A stretch of DNA of 64,000 nucleotides, from contig NC_081822.1 in assembly GCF_030704535.1 (NCBI RefSeq), forward strand, positions 8,474,501 to 8,538,500. The letters are read 5' to 3'. The notes below the pieces were generated by a model, which was given only the letters and a program-made list of their open reading frames with translations, made no database searches and was not told the origin of the DNA. Origin of the DNA: Vitis vinifera. Taxonomy: Eukaryota; Streptophyta; Magnoliopsida; Vitales; Vitaceae. Positions 11,322 through 24,099 of the stretch are shown here, in pieces. Position 1 is the stretch's first letter. Every line of letters starts with the position of its first letter. Both the position numbers and the translations under genes were made by a program.

Positions 11322-14300
11322 ATGGCGCAGATTCAGGCCGCAGTAGCAGGTCCCAATGGAGTGGCGAATACAGCATCGCTATATGTGGGAGACCTTGACG
11401 TCAACATCACGGATTCGCAGCTTTACGATCTGTTTATCCAGGCCGGCCAAGTGCTGTCCGTACGGGTGTGTAGAGACTTGAGCACCCGGAGATCTCTCGG
11501 CTACGGCTACGTCAACTATAGCAACCCTCAAGATGGTTTGTGCTTTCATCCTCCTTACCTTATAATTCGACTCAAGGGTCATATCTCACTCTTTAGGATG
11601 TCTGTAGTTTTAGCATATTGATGTTGGTAGCTCTCTCCCTAGAGCAATAATGCTGTTGAAATCCCTCAAATTATACATTTATCGTGGCACTGAAGGAAAA
11701 CCCCTTCTTTTCATTATGCAAAATGTCTTACTTGATAAGTAGATAAGATGCTATAAAACGTGTGCTGCAAAGGGATTTCATTTAATGGAAAATGAGTCAC
11801 AGGAAATGATAGTTTTGGATTCAGTAGCTATCTTTATTATGTATCACTAAACCCCCCGCCCCCCCCAAAAAAAGGGTAAGTCTTTTGCATGCTGACTATG
11901 TTTATTTGATAGTTGAATAGTGATACACACGAAATATTAGCCTTTGTGTGATATTCACTTATAGCCTCTTTGAGTTTAGGGTGGCAGTGGCACCTTTTAT
12001 CTAGTCGTTTGAGACTGATTTGAGTATACCTCATTGGTAGAAAAAGTTAAATAGAGGAGTGATTCAGGGATACACAACTTGAACTTGTGTGTACCCCTTT
12101 ATGTTCTTCTTCACACCTCTCTTACGTCATTGTTTCAATTTGATCACAGCGGCAAGGGCATTGGATCTACTGAACTTCACTCCACTCAATGGCAAGCCCA
12201 TCAGAATTATGTACTCTCATCGGGACCCTAGTATTCGTAAAAGTGGAACTGCCAATATATTTATTAAGGTATTTATATTATTATGTTGTTCCTCTTGCAT
12301 TTAGCCTTGGTGTTTGTTTATTATTTCACCTGCAGTATGGGATAGTATTACCTGCATCTGGCATTAGTGTATGCTATTTAACATCCCTTCTCTTTGGTAC
12401 AGAATCTGGACAAGTCAATCGACAACAAAGCACTCCATGATACTTTTTCTGCTTTCGGAAACATTCTTTCTTGCAAGATAGCTACTGATCCTTCTGGCCA
12501 GTCCAAAGGCTATGGTTTTGTACAATTTGATAATGAAGAATCTGCGCAAAATGCTATAGATAAGTTGAATGGCATGCTGATTAATGACAAACAAGTGTAT
12601 GTTGGACAATTTCTTCGGAAGCAGGAGAGAGAAACTGCTTTGAATAAGACAAAATTTAATAATGTTTATGTGAAAAATCTCTCAGAATCAACAACAGAAG
12701 AAGATCTGAAGAATATTTTTGGAGAATTTGGAATAATTACTAGTGTTGTTGTAATGAGGGATGGAGATGGAAAATCAAAATGTTTTGGATTTGTTAACTT
12801 TGAGAATGCAGATGATGCTGCTGAAGCAGTTGAGGCTCTTAATGGGAAGAAATTTGATGAGAAAGAATGGTATGTTGGGAAAGCCCAGAAAAAATATGAA
12901 AGAGAGCTTGAACTGAAAGGGCGATTTGAGCAGAGTATGAAGGAAGTAGTAGACAAATTTCAAGGGGTGAACTTGTATATTAAAAACTTGGACGATAGCA
13001 TTGGCGATGATAAACTAAAGGAATTGTTCTCAGAGTTTGGTACAATTACCTCATGCAAGGTTTGCAAATGTTCTCCCTCAAAAAGAAATATATTAGAAAT
13101 TAGAGTCCTAATCAAATGCCTCACCCCTCTCTTGGTGGCAGTGGTCTAAAATTAGTTCCCTGTTCTGATGATTTTACAGGTTATGCGTGACCCAAGTGGA
13201 ATAAGTAGAGGCTCGGGATTTGTTGCCTTCTCAACTTCTGAAGAAGCATCTCGAGCAGTAAGCTGATTTTTATGTGGTTCTTTTACCATGTATTGCAATT
13301 CTCTTGCTATGTTCAGAAATAATCAATTTCATGTTTTTTACTACAGCTCACGGAGATGAATGGTAAAATGGTTGTGAGCAAACCTCTTTATGTTGCCCTT
13401 GCACAGAGGAAAGAAGAGAGGAGAGCCAGGTTGCAGGTAGTATATCAGGGAAATTATTTCAACGTATTTTTTTAAACAACAAAGATTTTACTGAAAAGTG
13501 TTTAAGCAAGGGTCATACCCTATGTAAACAAGAGGTATACGATGGGTGTCAAAGGCACCAATAATCACTTAAACCCCACCTGAACAGTTAACTAAATCCA
13601 TAAAAGTATCAAAGCTACAAATTGACATCAAACTTGACTACAAAAGCAAGTTACATGCAAACAGGTTTTTTAATATCACTTCTGAGCTCTCCACACCTTC
13701 AAAGCATCTTTTATCATGTTATTATTTCTAAATAGACCAAAACAATGTGGAGCACCCTCCAAAACTGCTCCTCCATTTTCCCAAAAAACTTCCATGCCAA
13801 CCTGAAAACTTCTTGACAGAATGAGGTAAGAGATGCACAACATACCAAAAATAGAAAATACCAAGGGCCCTAAACTGCATGTAATGAGAACATGGTTGCC
13901 TGATTCTTTGTCCTAATTGCAGAATGATGATCTTCTTTGGAGAAAAGTGATCTTGTAAAAGGAAAAAAAACCATAAAAAAGGGACTTTGTGACTGTCTTT
14001 GGAATTGATTTATAGCTCCTGCAACTGCACAAAATGCAGATTCAGTTTGAATAACTGATATTTTTCCTTGTTGAATAAATAGTTCTTGTACTTTTGAGTG
14101 CCTGCTGTGTGTTTATTGAGGGATTGATGTAGGACAACCCTAGGATGGTTGCCTACACTCAAGGGTAGGTGGGCTAGGGTTTTATTTTAAGGTGTAAGGA
14201 GAGGAACAAGGAATAAATTTTATGGAAGAGAAAATTATAAGATAAGAAGTAGAGAGAAAGAAGAAACAATGAAGAAAGGATGGAAAACCTTAGAGTCTCC

Positions 14301-17300
14301 CTAAGGCCTTCTAGGAGTCTCACCTAGAAGAAAATCAATGGAGTCTCACCATTGAGGGTTGCAACCTTGCAATAAAAGAAAGTATAATATTATTCATCAA
14401 ATTCGATCATTTGATTTACATTGATTAGCCTATTTATAGGCTTCTCTAAGAAATTCAAAGTCTACTAGGACTCTAATAACCTATCATGACTCAAATTCTA
14501 ATTATATTATAACTCAACTAGCTAATCCTAATTAGACTCCAACAAATACCAATCCCAATTAAATTCTAATTAATATTAATCCTACTTAAAGTTTACTTAG
14601 GTCTTCACTTTCTTCCTTGAATAAACTTTAAGAGGCTTTCCCCCATCAGGGATGTTCAATCTAAATTGACCTAAAATAATGTTGGGAGGGAAGATTTAAT
14701 CCACGTGCTGTATATTTTATGATTGTACTGGTCTTTGAACATAATTTATTATTAATGCTTCAACACCCACCCACACCACCCCCCAAGAACAAATAGTATT
14801 TACTTAAACAAAAGGATCATTTCATGTTGCTCACAATTTCATCATGTAGAACCATGTATTTGAAAACTACACTCAGTGTTGGTGTAAATGTTAAGAGTGA
14901 AAGACGGATTTCTGCATTTATATGCAAACCTGTCATTTTACTTGGAAAAATGTATACATGAACATGCTTAAAATGATATAAATTTTTTTTTTCTTTTAAA
15001 TACAATGACAATATCAAGTTCGAAAAGAGAATGGATAGTTTCATTCTTCAACTTGACGCCCAATATTTGGAGTTAAGTGTCCCTAAATTATAATTTTCTC
15101 TCCTTCTAAGGAAATGGATGGAGTTGGAAAGTCATGGTTGAATTTGAAGCACATAAACATGGTTTCAACTGGGATTTATCAAAAAGGTCTAGAACTCTTA
15201 GTGCTGATCTTAAGATTTTCTTTGCTATTAGGTTTCAAATTGCGATTGCAAAGAATATGATATCTTGGTATATTGAAGGTTTTCTTTTCAATATGGTCTC
15301 TTGCTATGTTAGGCGGAAAGGCTAAGATGGAGTGAATGTACGCATTACTTACCCTTGTTGTTCTCATAGAATTTGCATTTTCCGTTGTTTTTTCTCTACA
15401 TTTTTTTCGTGCCTCTTTCTTTTGTGTTTATTGTGTGGGCACCATATAGTTTCATAGAATAACGTAACTAGTGGTTTTTTTTCTAGCTTTGTTTGCCTTG
15501 CCTTTCTCTCTTTACTTGTGTTGATTTTGCAGGCACAGTTCTCTCAAATGAGGCCCGTCTCGATGGCACCTTCAGTTGCACCTCGGATGCCAATGTACCC
15601 TCCTGGTGCTCCCGGTCTTGGGCAGCAATTATTTTATGGGCAAGGGCCACCTGCTATAATTCCTCCCCAAGTAATAATTTTAATTTTGTTTTCTATTCTT
15701 TTGTTCCATTTCTCATAAACTACTTTTTCTTTGGTCCTGTTTGGTGTTGCTTGTTTTTTACTTAAGCTATAAGGTTTTTATTTTTTATTTTTTTACTTAA
15801 GCCAGACAGTGAAGTTCAACCCAAATCCATAATTTAGAAGGGTAATATAACTGAGGTTCAAGCCCAATCCAATTTTGAAAGGTAATGACTGTATTGTAAA
15901 AGTTATATTAAAGATAAGATAACTTCTTGCATAAGCTAAAGAAATTACCTATATAAAAAAAAAAAAGAGCTAAAGAAAGGCTTCTATGAGAAGCAATATT
16001 TTCTTGGCTTTCATCTTAAACTCTTGCTTGATTCAATAGCTTTTTTAATAAAATTACCTGAACTTATAGAGTAGAAAAAGACTTTTTGGTTTGTCAAAAG
16101 CCAATCCAAATAGATTCTTCTTCTTCATTTTTTTTTTAATTAGACAATCCATTTATGTAAAATTGGTATTGTTTCCTTCCTCCCCCCCAGAATCACATTT
16201 GAGCAATTGGTTTTTTTCTTCTTTTTTTTTTTCCAAGAATTATATTTGAGCAATTGGGTTGATTTATTGATGGATCTTAAAAGTGACTCTGAATGGAATT
16301 TATGGTGGAATATTCTTTAAAAGTAGTGGTTTATGAGAATTCAATTACAAGGAGGGTGCTTCTATTTGGTTTTACAATAATTTTTTTGTCCTTAGTCAAG
16401 AAAACTGGAGGCAAAATCTGGTTTGGCCATATTGTAAATAGTATGGGAGCAACTTATGGTTTTGTTTTGAATAATGAACAGCTTGTATGGTAGTTGGATC
16501 ATTTGAAAGAGGCAGTTGAAAAGAATTAGGTGCATGGGCTTTAGCAGGAAGCTAAAAAATCCGCGTTAAGTCCACCCTATGGATGCGCATAGCAATATCA
16601 ATGGAAGATGTGTTAGATTGACAAAATTTATGCTGATTTTAGATGGCAGTAACTCATAACAGAACTGGTTGAGACAATTTAAGGATGTTATTTCTTCTTT
16701 TTGTGGTAATCAAAGAAAGATGCTGACAAGCAAAAATGCAAAGAAAGGAAAAGTTGGGAAGTTAACAACTACTATTCAATTTGAACCTTTGCGAGTGTAA
16801 TGGGAGAAGGGCTCATGGTTGGATGATAACTTGCCAATAGGAGATCAGAAAAAGCTGCCTTGTTTGTGTTAGCCCTTATATAACAAATGAGTGGGATCTA
16901 ATGTGAGAGACATGATCTCACCTATAAAAAAAATGTGAGAGACATGGTCTCAATAACACCCTTCTCTTTTTCAAGAGATTGTTCTTTCTGAATTCAATAG
17001 GCAAAACCATCTATTTAAATGATTTGGGCTATTGACATGGAAGAGGGCAGTTGCTTTTTTCTTGTTCTCCTCTTTATTTAAGGAGAGTCCTTGGGTGGCA
17101 TGGGTCCTTTGTGGGTAAAGCCTGCAAAAAGTGTTGGAAGGTGGTCCCATTATGTATTTTTTGGACGGTGTGGAAGGAAAGGAACTTTCTAGCGTTTGAT
17201 AATGCAGACTTTTTGGTCCAAAGGATGAAAAATTCTTTTGTTTGTAATTTGTGGTCTTGGTCTAAGGTGTCTATAGATGTGGGGCCTTTTTCTCTTCTTA

Positions 17301-20300
17301 GCTTTTTTGGTTGGCTGGGTTTTAAGTGAGGATAGGTGATGTTTTTTGTTTCTCTCCCTCTCCCACTTGGATGAGTTTGTGGGCGTCCGTATACTTCCTA
17401 TATACTTTGGGATGTTGTTTTGGCATTTCCTTTTTATATTTACCATCTATTCTCACCTATTAAAAAAAAACATCATTATGCAAAAATACACATTAAGTGT
17501 GAACTTAGTGAGGTGTTGGGAATTCAATTGTAGATGGATTGAGATATAAAGTCTTCCTTTTCAATTTTGAGTTATTTGGGGAATTGGAGCATGGGAGGAG
17601 ACCATATATGGTTCCACATTTTCCATGGATAACAATCTTTTAAGGGATAGTGAAGGCATTGAAGCTTGTAGGTGGTTAGAAAGAGGGAATTAATTAGCAA
17701 CTGTAGAGGGTGTGAGATTTCAACCTATCTAATTATGCAAAGTAAAGGTGCTTCAATGGGAAAAAAGAATTCAAGATCTTGTTGTAGAGGTTGTAGGTTC
17801 TTCCAACTTCTTTAGTTGAGTAACCCTTGTCCAAGTATGTCTATCCATTCCCACAGCTTTGGCTCAAGATACTGGGTATTTTGTCTAAAAAATTGATTTT
17901 CTTGGTGGGATGTGTGGTACTGATATTGGTGTTTAATTCTTTTTTTTTCGAACCCCTGTACCTTATTTTTCAGGAATTGTCCTTGTTTTTTATATGCTAT
18001 CCACTTTTCTACTTTTTCAGGAGGGCGCACACAGTCTCTCCTCAAATTCATAGTTCTCTAGCTTGCTATCAAAGCGTAGTTTGAAACCCTAACTCCCAGT
18101 TGCAAACCATCCTCTCCAACTCAAGGTGTTCACCATGACAACACGGAATTCTTACAAGTCAATTAGAACCCTATCTACACCATCTCATCCATGACTTGCT
18201 CCTTAAAGCGCACACAGTCTCTCCTCAAATCAGTAGTTCTCTTGCTTGCTATCAAAGCGTAGTTTGAAACCCTAACTTCCAGTTGCAAACCATCCTCTCC
18301 AACTCAAGGTGTTCACCGTGACAACAAGAAATTCTTACTAGTCAATTAGAACCCTATTTTTTTTTTTGTTTTTGATAAGTCAATTAGAACTCTATCTACA
18401 CCATCTCATCCATGACTTGCTCCTTAAAACCCTATTTTTATCTTTTACAACTTTTCTTAGATTAAAAACCCAATTGCAGTTGTGTTCACTTTTGTCTAGA
18501 TTGGGCTGAGTTTCTTCCTTGATATTAGAGCTCTACACCTTTGCTCCTTTTGTTGTCCAAGTGAGTTACTTCAATCTATTGCATTTTTTTAGATGACTTT
18601 TGATGGTAGCATCAAACTTTTGTGTAATTGACTTGAGACAGTATTGGTACCCAAATTACACCATAAAATTAAAGGAATCTGATTATCTACTTGGTCAAAA
18701 AATGAAAATATATATTGGCAAAGGGTAAATTACAGTTTTTGTGTGATGATTCTCCTCATTATGACGTGGAGGACAATGAAGAATGATATGGGAAGAACCC
18801 AATAATCATGACCTAGCTTTGGAATATCATGAAACCTTGTATTACTGCTACATTTATGTTCTTTGACATTGCTAAAGAGATTTATGAAGCATTTTGCCTT
18901 TTTAGTTGAAAATTGCTCATAAAGCTAACTACTATCAACAGCTATGCTTATTTCAGAGTTCTTAAAGTTATTGAATTGCTTAGGCACTGTGCCTAAGCTA
19001 CTATATTCAGCTTGAAAAAGGTAAACTATGCCTTTTTTCCTAAGGAACAAGATTTGACAATAATTTAACATCTCTTATTGTAAGAAAAACAGATTAATAA
19101 CAGAAGAAACAACTTTTCTTGGTGAATGTTCAAGTTGTCTGTGCAATATTTTTATAAGGCCATTTTCGTTTATAGAATAGGCATTTGGGAAAGGGTGTCA
19201 TATTCCCATTCCATCAATGCCTTTATTCCGTCCAACATTTTGAACTTTGGAATTTATCCCCACTTGGAAATCATCTCCCACAAAATATGGTTGATTGAAA
19301 ACCTATGATGCTCCTAGGAATTTCTAACTCCACTCATGTGCTTTCCTTTTATGATAAAGAATAATGACTAGTAAACCATCCATCTAATCCTCTCAATAAA
19401 TAAAATGCTAATTATATTTCATTTCTTCTCATATTTTCAATCTTTATTTCAAAACTAATATCTTTGTAATTCAGTAAATTATTTATTTCTTTTAGTCATT
19501 GGTTATTCATTGGTTATTCATTTTCTTAAAATACTAATATCTCTTGAAGATATTTTGATTACATTTAGAATAAATAAATATAAATGTAATCATGGCTTAG
19601 TTTAATCTTATTTAAATATGTATAGTAATTGAAATCTTATTTTATTTTAGTTTAATATTATGTCTAGTTTAATCTTGTTTAATAATTTTTAAAATTTTAG
19701 TCATTATATATATTTTTTAAGGATAATGTCTTATAATATTGTAATATAATAAATTTTGCAAGTTATCTCAATCATTATTTATCTTTTCCTTAAAAATATA
19801 TAATATTTTCTATTATAAGATAATTTAATAAATACAAACCATACCAATATTTTATTAAAAAAATGTCATATGTTATTTTGCAAGTATTTCAAAAATAAAA
19901 AATATTTAATGAACCATGTGCACTTCAAATTTATTTATTTTTAAAAAAACTATTTAATAAGTTCTTTCATACTTTAAAATGCATGTATTTTGAAACCTCA
20001 TATATTTGATCAAATTGAAAGTGTATTATTGTAATTAATTATCATTTTATTTTTAATTCTATACTACACAAAACTTGAATAGAAATAACAAATTCCATGA
20101 CCTAAGTTATCCAAACATAAAAATTGGAATCATCCTGCATGCTTATTTTTGTCTTGGATTTCCCAAGGAATACAATTCTTTCTCTGCTTATTCTATTAAC
20201 CAAACATGCCCTAAAATGTTATGTAACTGTCTCAATAACAAATGCGTTTTGGAATCTTTACGCATTGGGAGACTTGTTGTAAAGGTCATTGAGTAATTTG

Positions 20301-23300
20301 TCCTGCAACAGAATTTTCTTCAAGACCCAATCCTTCCTAAGACAATGACAAGGATAAAACAAAAACAAAACATTGTCATCAGTAGCAAGGTTAGCAATGC
20401 TAACAAGATTTTTTTATATTTGAGGAACAATATAAACTTTATTAAGATGAAGATGTCAAATTGCAGTGGATATAAACTTATATCCAATGTGAATTGTGGA
20501 GAAAATCTCCTCACTGCTAACTTGCTCTTGTAAATTTGACCGGAAACTCAGACTGTTCAGCTTTTTGTAGTTTAAATGATTAATGGCTCCATGGTGCAAT
20601 ACCAATATTATATATGCTGGTGTCTGTAGATGCCACCATTGTTGCCACCAGTTGATTGTTGCTGGACTGATAACCATGATCGTATCTGCAGAAGCAGGTT
20701 GTTGCAATATGACCAAATTTTGAGCAAATATGACATGGGGGACCTAGAGGGATTTCCTCTTCCTCTACTCCTTGGCCTTTCCCCTGCTTGTTTTGGTGCC
20801 CTGCAAAATTCATATTAGTTTGAAAGAAAATATTAGAATGTAGTATTTTGATGTTTTATATGGCCATTTTTTTCTGTGACCCAGTAGCCATATTAGTCAT
20901 AGGTTGATAATGATCCAACAATTATTGTACTGCTTTGATGGAACCTCCCGACTAAGAAGGAGACCATAAATTTAATCCAGTTTGGGGAGGTCCTGATGGG
21001 TAGTGATATTTGTAACTAGTGGGTCATAATAAAATTTCATGCCTTCTAAAATGTATCTGTCAGAAGCTGGATTCTAGCCACTGCAAGTTAATCTGGAGCA
21101 TTCTTAATTTTTAAAGTATATCTAGAGATGCTAAGACTCCCATTTTTTGGTTGTTTTAAGTTGTAGTGGGAGCTGCAGTATCTTGTTCTTCGCTTGTATT
21201 GAATACATTTTTTCTAGGTCTTTTGAAGCAATGCTTTTATGTAGCTTTTACAGCAGCCAACTTAAAAGATTGATTGTTGATGAATCACCTTCACCTGAAG
21301 AAAAGGTTTGGTCAGATCCCATGATGAGATTTTGCAATTTATGGCCTTTGATGATTGGGAAAACTATAGCAGAACATGAAAGATAGTTTGATTTGTCAAG
21401 CTTAATTGAAACAGCATGGTTAAACATGTTTAGGAGAGCATGGGAGGCATGGGATGAGGTGGATGCTATTTGTAAAGGCTTGAATGCCATGAAAGAAAGA
21501 ATACCATAGTGGAAGAGTTTTTTGGTTGAAAATGCTCCTTTATTTCATTCAATATTACATGAGCAAATTATACATGGAAATGGTTACATATTGGAATAAA
21601 TTCCACAATTTTCCTGCATGGAATTAGCATGTAATGCTGTGTTTTGGAGATACAGTTGGATGATTTATTAGCTATACTTCATTAATAGGGTCTATCTATA
21701 GGGACATAGATTCTAGCCCTTTTTGGAAGGTTGCCTATTGCTGAGATCTCTAGGGATATCAAACATTTTGGTGGAAGGCGATTCTGTTACAATTATTTCT
21801 TGGATTTCAAAGAGGAAACAAAAGACTTAGAAGTTTAATGTGTAATTGTTCAAAATTTTTGCCATTGCATGTAGGTTCCTAGGGGTTTTTTAGCTAATCA
21901 GGGTGCCTTGTAAGTGGTGTCTTTTGGTTTTTGTATTTTCTTATATAGAGATTTTAGAGTCTCTTTCTTTTTTATTTCCCTTTCTTTGCCCTTTTGGTCA
22001 AATTGTGTTTTTCAAGGGCATTTCATCCTTCCATATAGTTCTCATTTTAATTCAATGAATTGGTTGTTCTGGTAAAAGCGAAATGAAAACTCTTTACAGG
22101 AACATACATTGCTGAGGATTTTTAGGAGAGCTATGATGAGTTAACGGAGAGGATTTTGATTTGCCTTATCTTGTCCCTGCTTTTACGAGTAGCAGTCTCA
22201 CATTCATCTCCACACAACATAAGACCTTGGGTTTTTTAAATGTTTAATCCTTATTGGTTGTGCATACGGAAAGCTCAAGATTCCTCTATGTACCTGTGCT
22301 TTTATGATGAATAGGGATAAGTGGAGCATTCACTAGGATGAAATAATTAAAAATGTGTAATCCCAACAATTGGGATTGTATGGGTTTGGTGAATTAGGGC
22401 CCCTCCCTGCACCACTGAGGGTGTGTGGTTGGTTGACTGATTCGTAGAACTGTTTTTATGTGGATGGATATTTCTTGTGGCAATTAATCATCTACTACTA
22501 GGGACAAAACCTTTCTTTGAAGTTATGGGGTTGATTTAGTGAAAATTTGTGGACAAATAGTGAATGACAAAAATCTAGGTACAATTCTAGTCGTATCTTT
22601 GCCCGAAGAGGTAATGATTGAGAAGGATGGCATCTTTTAGATTCATTTGCAATGTTTATTGCTGGACTTTTTGGTGCAAGGATGGTGTCTGCTATTTCCA
22701 TTGTTGCATTAGTTTTTTTAAGTAGGTTTAAGGTTGAAGGGATGTGATATACACAATATGATTGTATAGCTCTTCATCCATTATATTTATTAAATATTCA
22801 TAAAAATAATATTGAGAACATAAATTTTCAAGTCAACTGAATTCATTGTAGTCAAGTTTGGGGATTTCACCCTTTACTTCTTATGGGTCGTTTTGCAGTT
22901 TAGTTTTAGACTCCATGCATCTTTGGTTTAGGTGTTTAGATTTTTACTAGATTTTGTGGAAATTTTTATTACGGCTGGAACTGTAGCTGGTTATGATGAT
23001 CTATTTCCAAAAATCTATTTTTTCAGGCTGGATTCGGTTACCAGCAGCAACTCGTTCCTGGAATGAGGCCTGGTGGTGCTCCCATGCCAAATTTCTTTGT
23101 TCCACTGGTCCAGCAAGGTCAGCAGGGTCAACGCCCAGGGGGCAGACGTGGGGCAGGTCCTGTGCAGCAGAATCAGCAGCCAGTGCCCCTGATGCAGCAG
23201 CAGGTTGGTTCAAGTGCAACATTTTCTATGTTTTTGAGTTTCTGCTTTTGGACTAAATTTTCATTTTACACTTTATTTTATGCCCCTCACTTCTCTGATG

Positions 23301-23962
23301 GGAAGATGATTGTTACTTGCTCATGTTTCAGATGCTTCCAAGGGGGGGACGAGTCTACCGCTACCCTCCTGGCCGCAATATGCCTGATGTTCCAATGCCA
23401 GGTGTTGCTGGAGGCATGCTTTCAATTCCATATGACATGGGTGGCGTGCCACTTCGAGATGCTGCAATTGGTCAGCCAATGCCCATTTCAGCTTTGGCTT
23501 CAGCTCTTGCAAATGCAACACCTGATCAGCAAAGAACAGTATGCCGTTTATATACCTTAGTTTGCATTGTATTAATAGCCTTTTTCATTTTTTTTCTTTT
23601 TCTTCTGCTCTCATTATCGTTGATACCTTAGTTTGCATTGTATTAGGAGCCTGGTTTATTTTACTTTATTTTATTTTTTATGGTGCTCATGGTGTTGTTT
23701 CTGTTTTTATGGTGGCTAGATGCTGGGTGAAAGTTTGTACCCTCTCGTGGATCAGCTGGAGCATGAGATGGCAGCTAAAGTGACAGGCATGCTTCTGGAG
23801 ATGGACCAGACTGAGGTTTTGCATCTGCTCGAGTCGCCAGAGGCTTTGAAGTCCAAGGTTGCGGAGGCCATGGACGTCCTGAGGAATGTTGCTCAGCAGC
23901 AGGCTAACAGCCCAACCGAACAACTAGCCTCACTGTCCCTAAATGACAGCCTTGTTCCCTGA
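11322..23962 (+). CDS. PABP: Cytoplasmic poly(A)-binding protein (class II, PAB2/4/8-like), 9 exons, 640 aa
   Basis: Binds mRNA poly(A) tails in the cytoplasm, links them to eIF4G for translation, and recruits PAM2 proteins through its MLLE domain. Exons: 11322-11535, 12150-12268, 12403-13059, 13180-13257, 13347-13436, 15533-15670, 23027-23203, 23332-23538 and 23720-23962; all introns are GT-AG and the frame is continuous. Four RRMs: RNP2/RNP1 at residues 20-25/59-66, 108-113/146-153, 199-204/237-244 and 302-307/340-347. A Pro/Gln/Met/Gly-rich linker (387-547) follows, then MLLE (~548-622) with VTGMLLEMD at 581-589. Length is typical of plant PABPs and nothing is broken. Intron 6 (15671-23026) is unusually long and full of transposon debris. 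Exons 8-9 and the 3' UTR are copied downstream in fragments. Family is certain; which of PAB2, PAB4 or PAB8 is orthologous is not. Confidence 0.95.
14125..14648. mobile_element. Solo LTR in PABP intron 5
   Basis: A 524-bp fossil beginning TGATG and ending CATCA (canonical TG...CA with a 5-bp inverted end), flanked by the perfect 5-bp target duplication GGGAT (14120-14124 and 14649-14653). A TATTTATAGG motif inside fits an LTR promoter. No internal region, primer-binding site or partner LTR is present, so it is a solo LTR from an unidentified LTR retrotransposon, or a TRIM-type remnant. The intact target duplication suggests moderate age. Confidence 0.85.
17045..17470 (+). mobile_element. LINE 3' fragment in PABP intron 6
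   Basis: A conceptual translation at 17051-17329 contains [19 protein letters not shown] followed by [11 protein letters not shown], which resembles the C-terminal zf-RVT tail of plant LINE reverse transcriptases, where W-x-GSFVGKK and [12 protein letters not shown] are recurring phrases. A 3' UTR-like stretch and a short A run (17462-17470) follow, as expected for a 5'-truncated LINE in the sense orientation. The DNA from about 16280 to 17040 may belong to the same insertion but is too decayed to call. Identification is from remembered motifs. Confidence 0.6.
18020..18430. repeat. Tandem duplication of ~185 bp in PABP intron 6
   Basis: The segment starting GCGCACACAGTCTCTCCTC occurs at about 18026 and again at about 18209, and both copies run through phrases such as GCTATCAAAGCGTAGTTTGA and CAACTCAAGGTGTTCACC. 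The second copy has a T-rich insertion near 18357-18376 that is itself followed by a short repeated piece (AAGTCAATTAGAAC...). Identity is high, with only a few differences by eye. It sits just before Copia-like gag debris, so it may be leader or LTR-derived. Confidence 0.75.
18600..18905 (+). mobile_element. Decayed Copia-type gag fragment (fossil)
   Basis: Plus-strand translations in more than one frame resemble the Copia gag N-terminal region: a 'KL..S.YL.W...K' core followed by a 'W..I..S..P.I...F...AKEI..A' pattern. It is short, heavily broken and old, with no LTRs recognised. The identification is tentative. Confidence 0.4.
20290..21495 (-). mobile_element. Decayed Copia-type gag fragment, antisense in intron 6 (fossil)
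   Basis: Minus-strand translations near 21490-21250 resemble a Copia gag N-terminus ([10 protein letters not shown]...IKGHKLQ), and those near 20810-20580 contain a CCHC zinc knuckle, [14 protein letters not shown]. Order and spacing fit one degraded gag region read right to left. It is multiply broken and old, with no LTR pair seen. It lies opposite to PABP transcription inside the 7.4-kb intron. Confidence 0.6.
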
Positions 23963-24099
23963 GTGTGTTGGGTGGAACTTAAATGTGGTTCCAGCAGTTT
24001 AAATTAAGTTTCTCTGCTAGTGAAGGCTCTAGATTTCATTTGATATGGAGTTACATTAGCCATAGGATTCTGAAGTTTGAAACATATTGTGTGTTGGTT

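Noticed and set aside
13470-13920. Possible transposon remnant in PABP intron 5 left of the solo LTR
   Set aside because: Wording resembles plant repeat DNA on the minus strand, but no family could be named with confidence.
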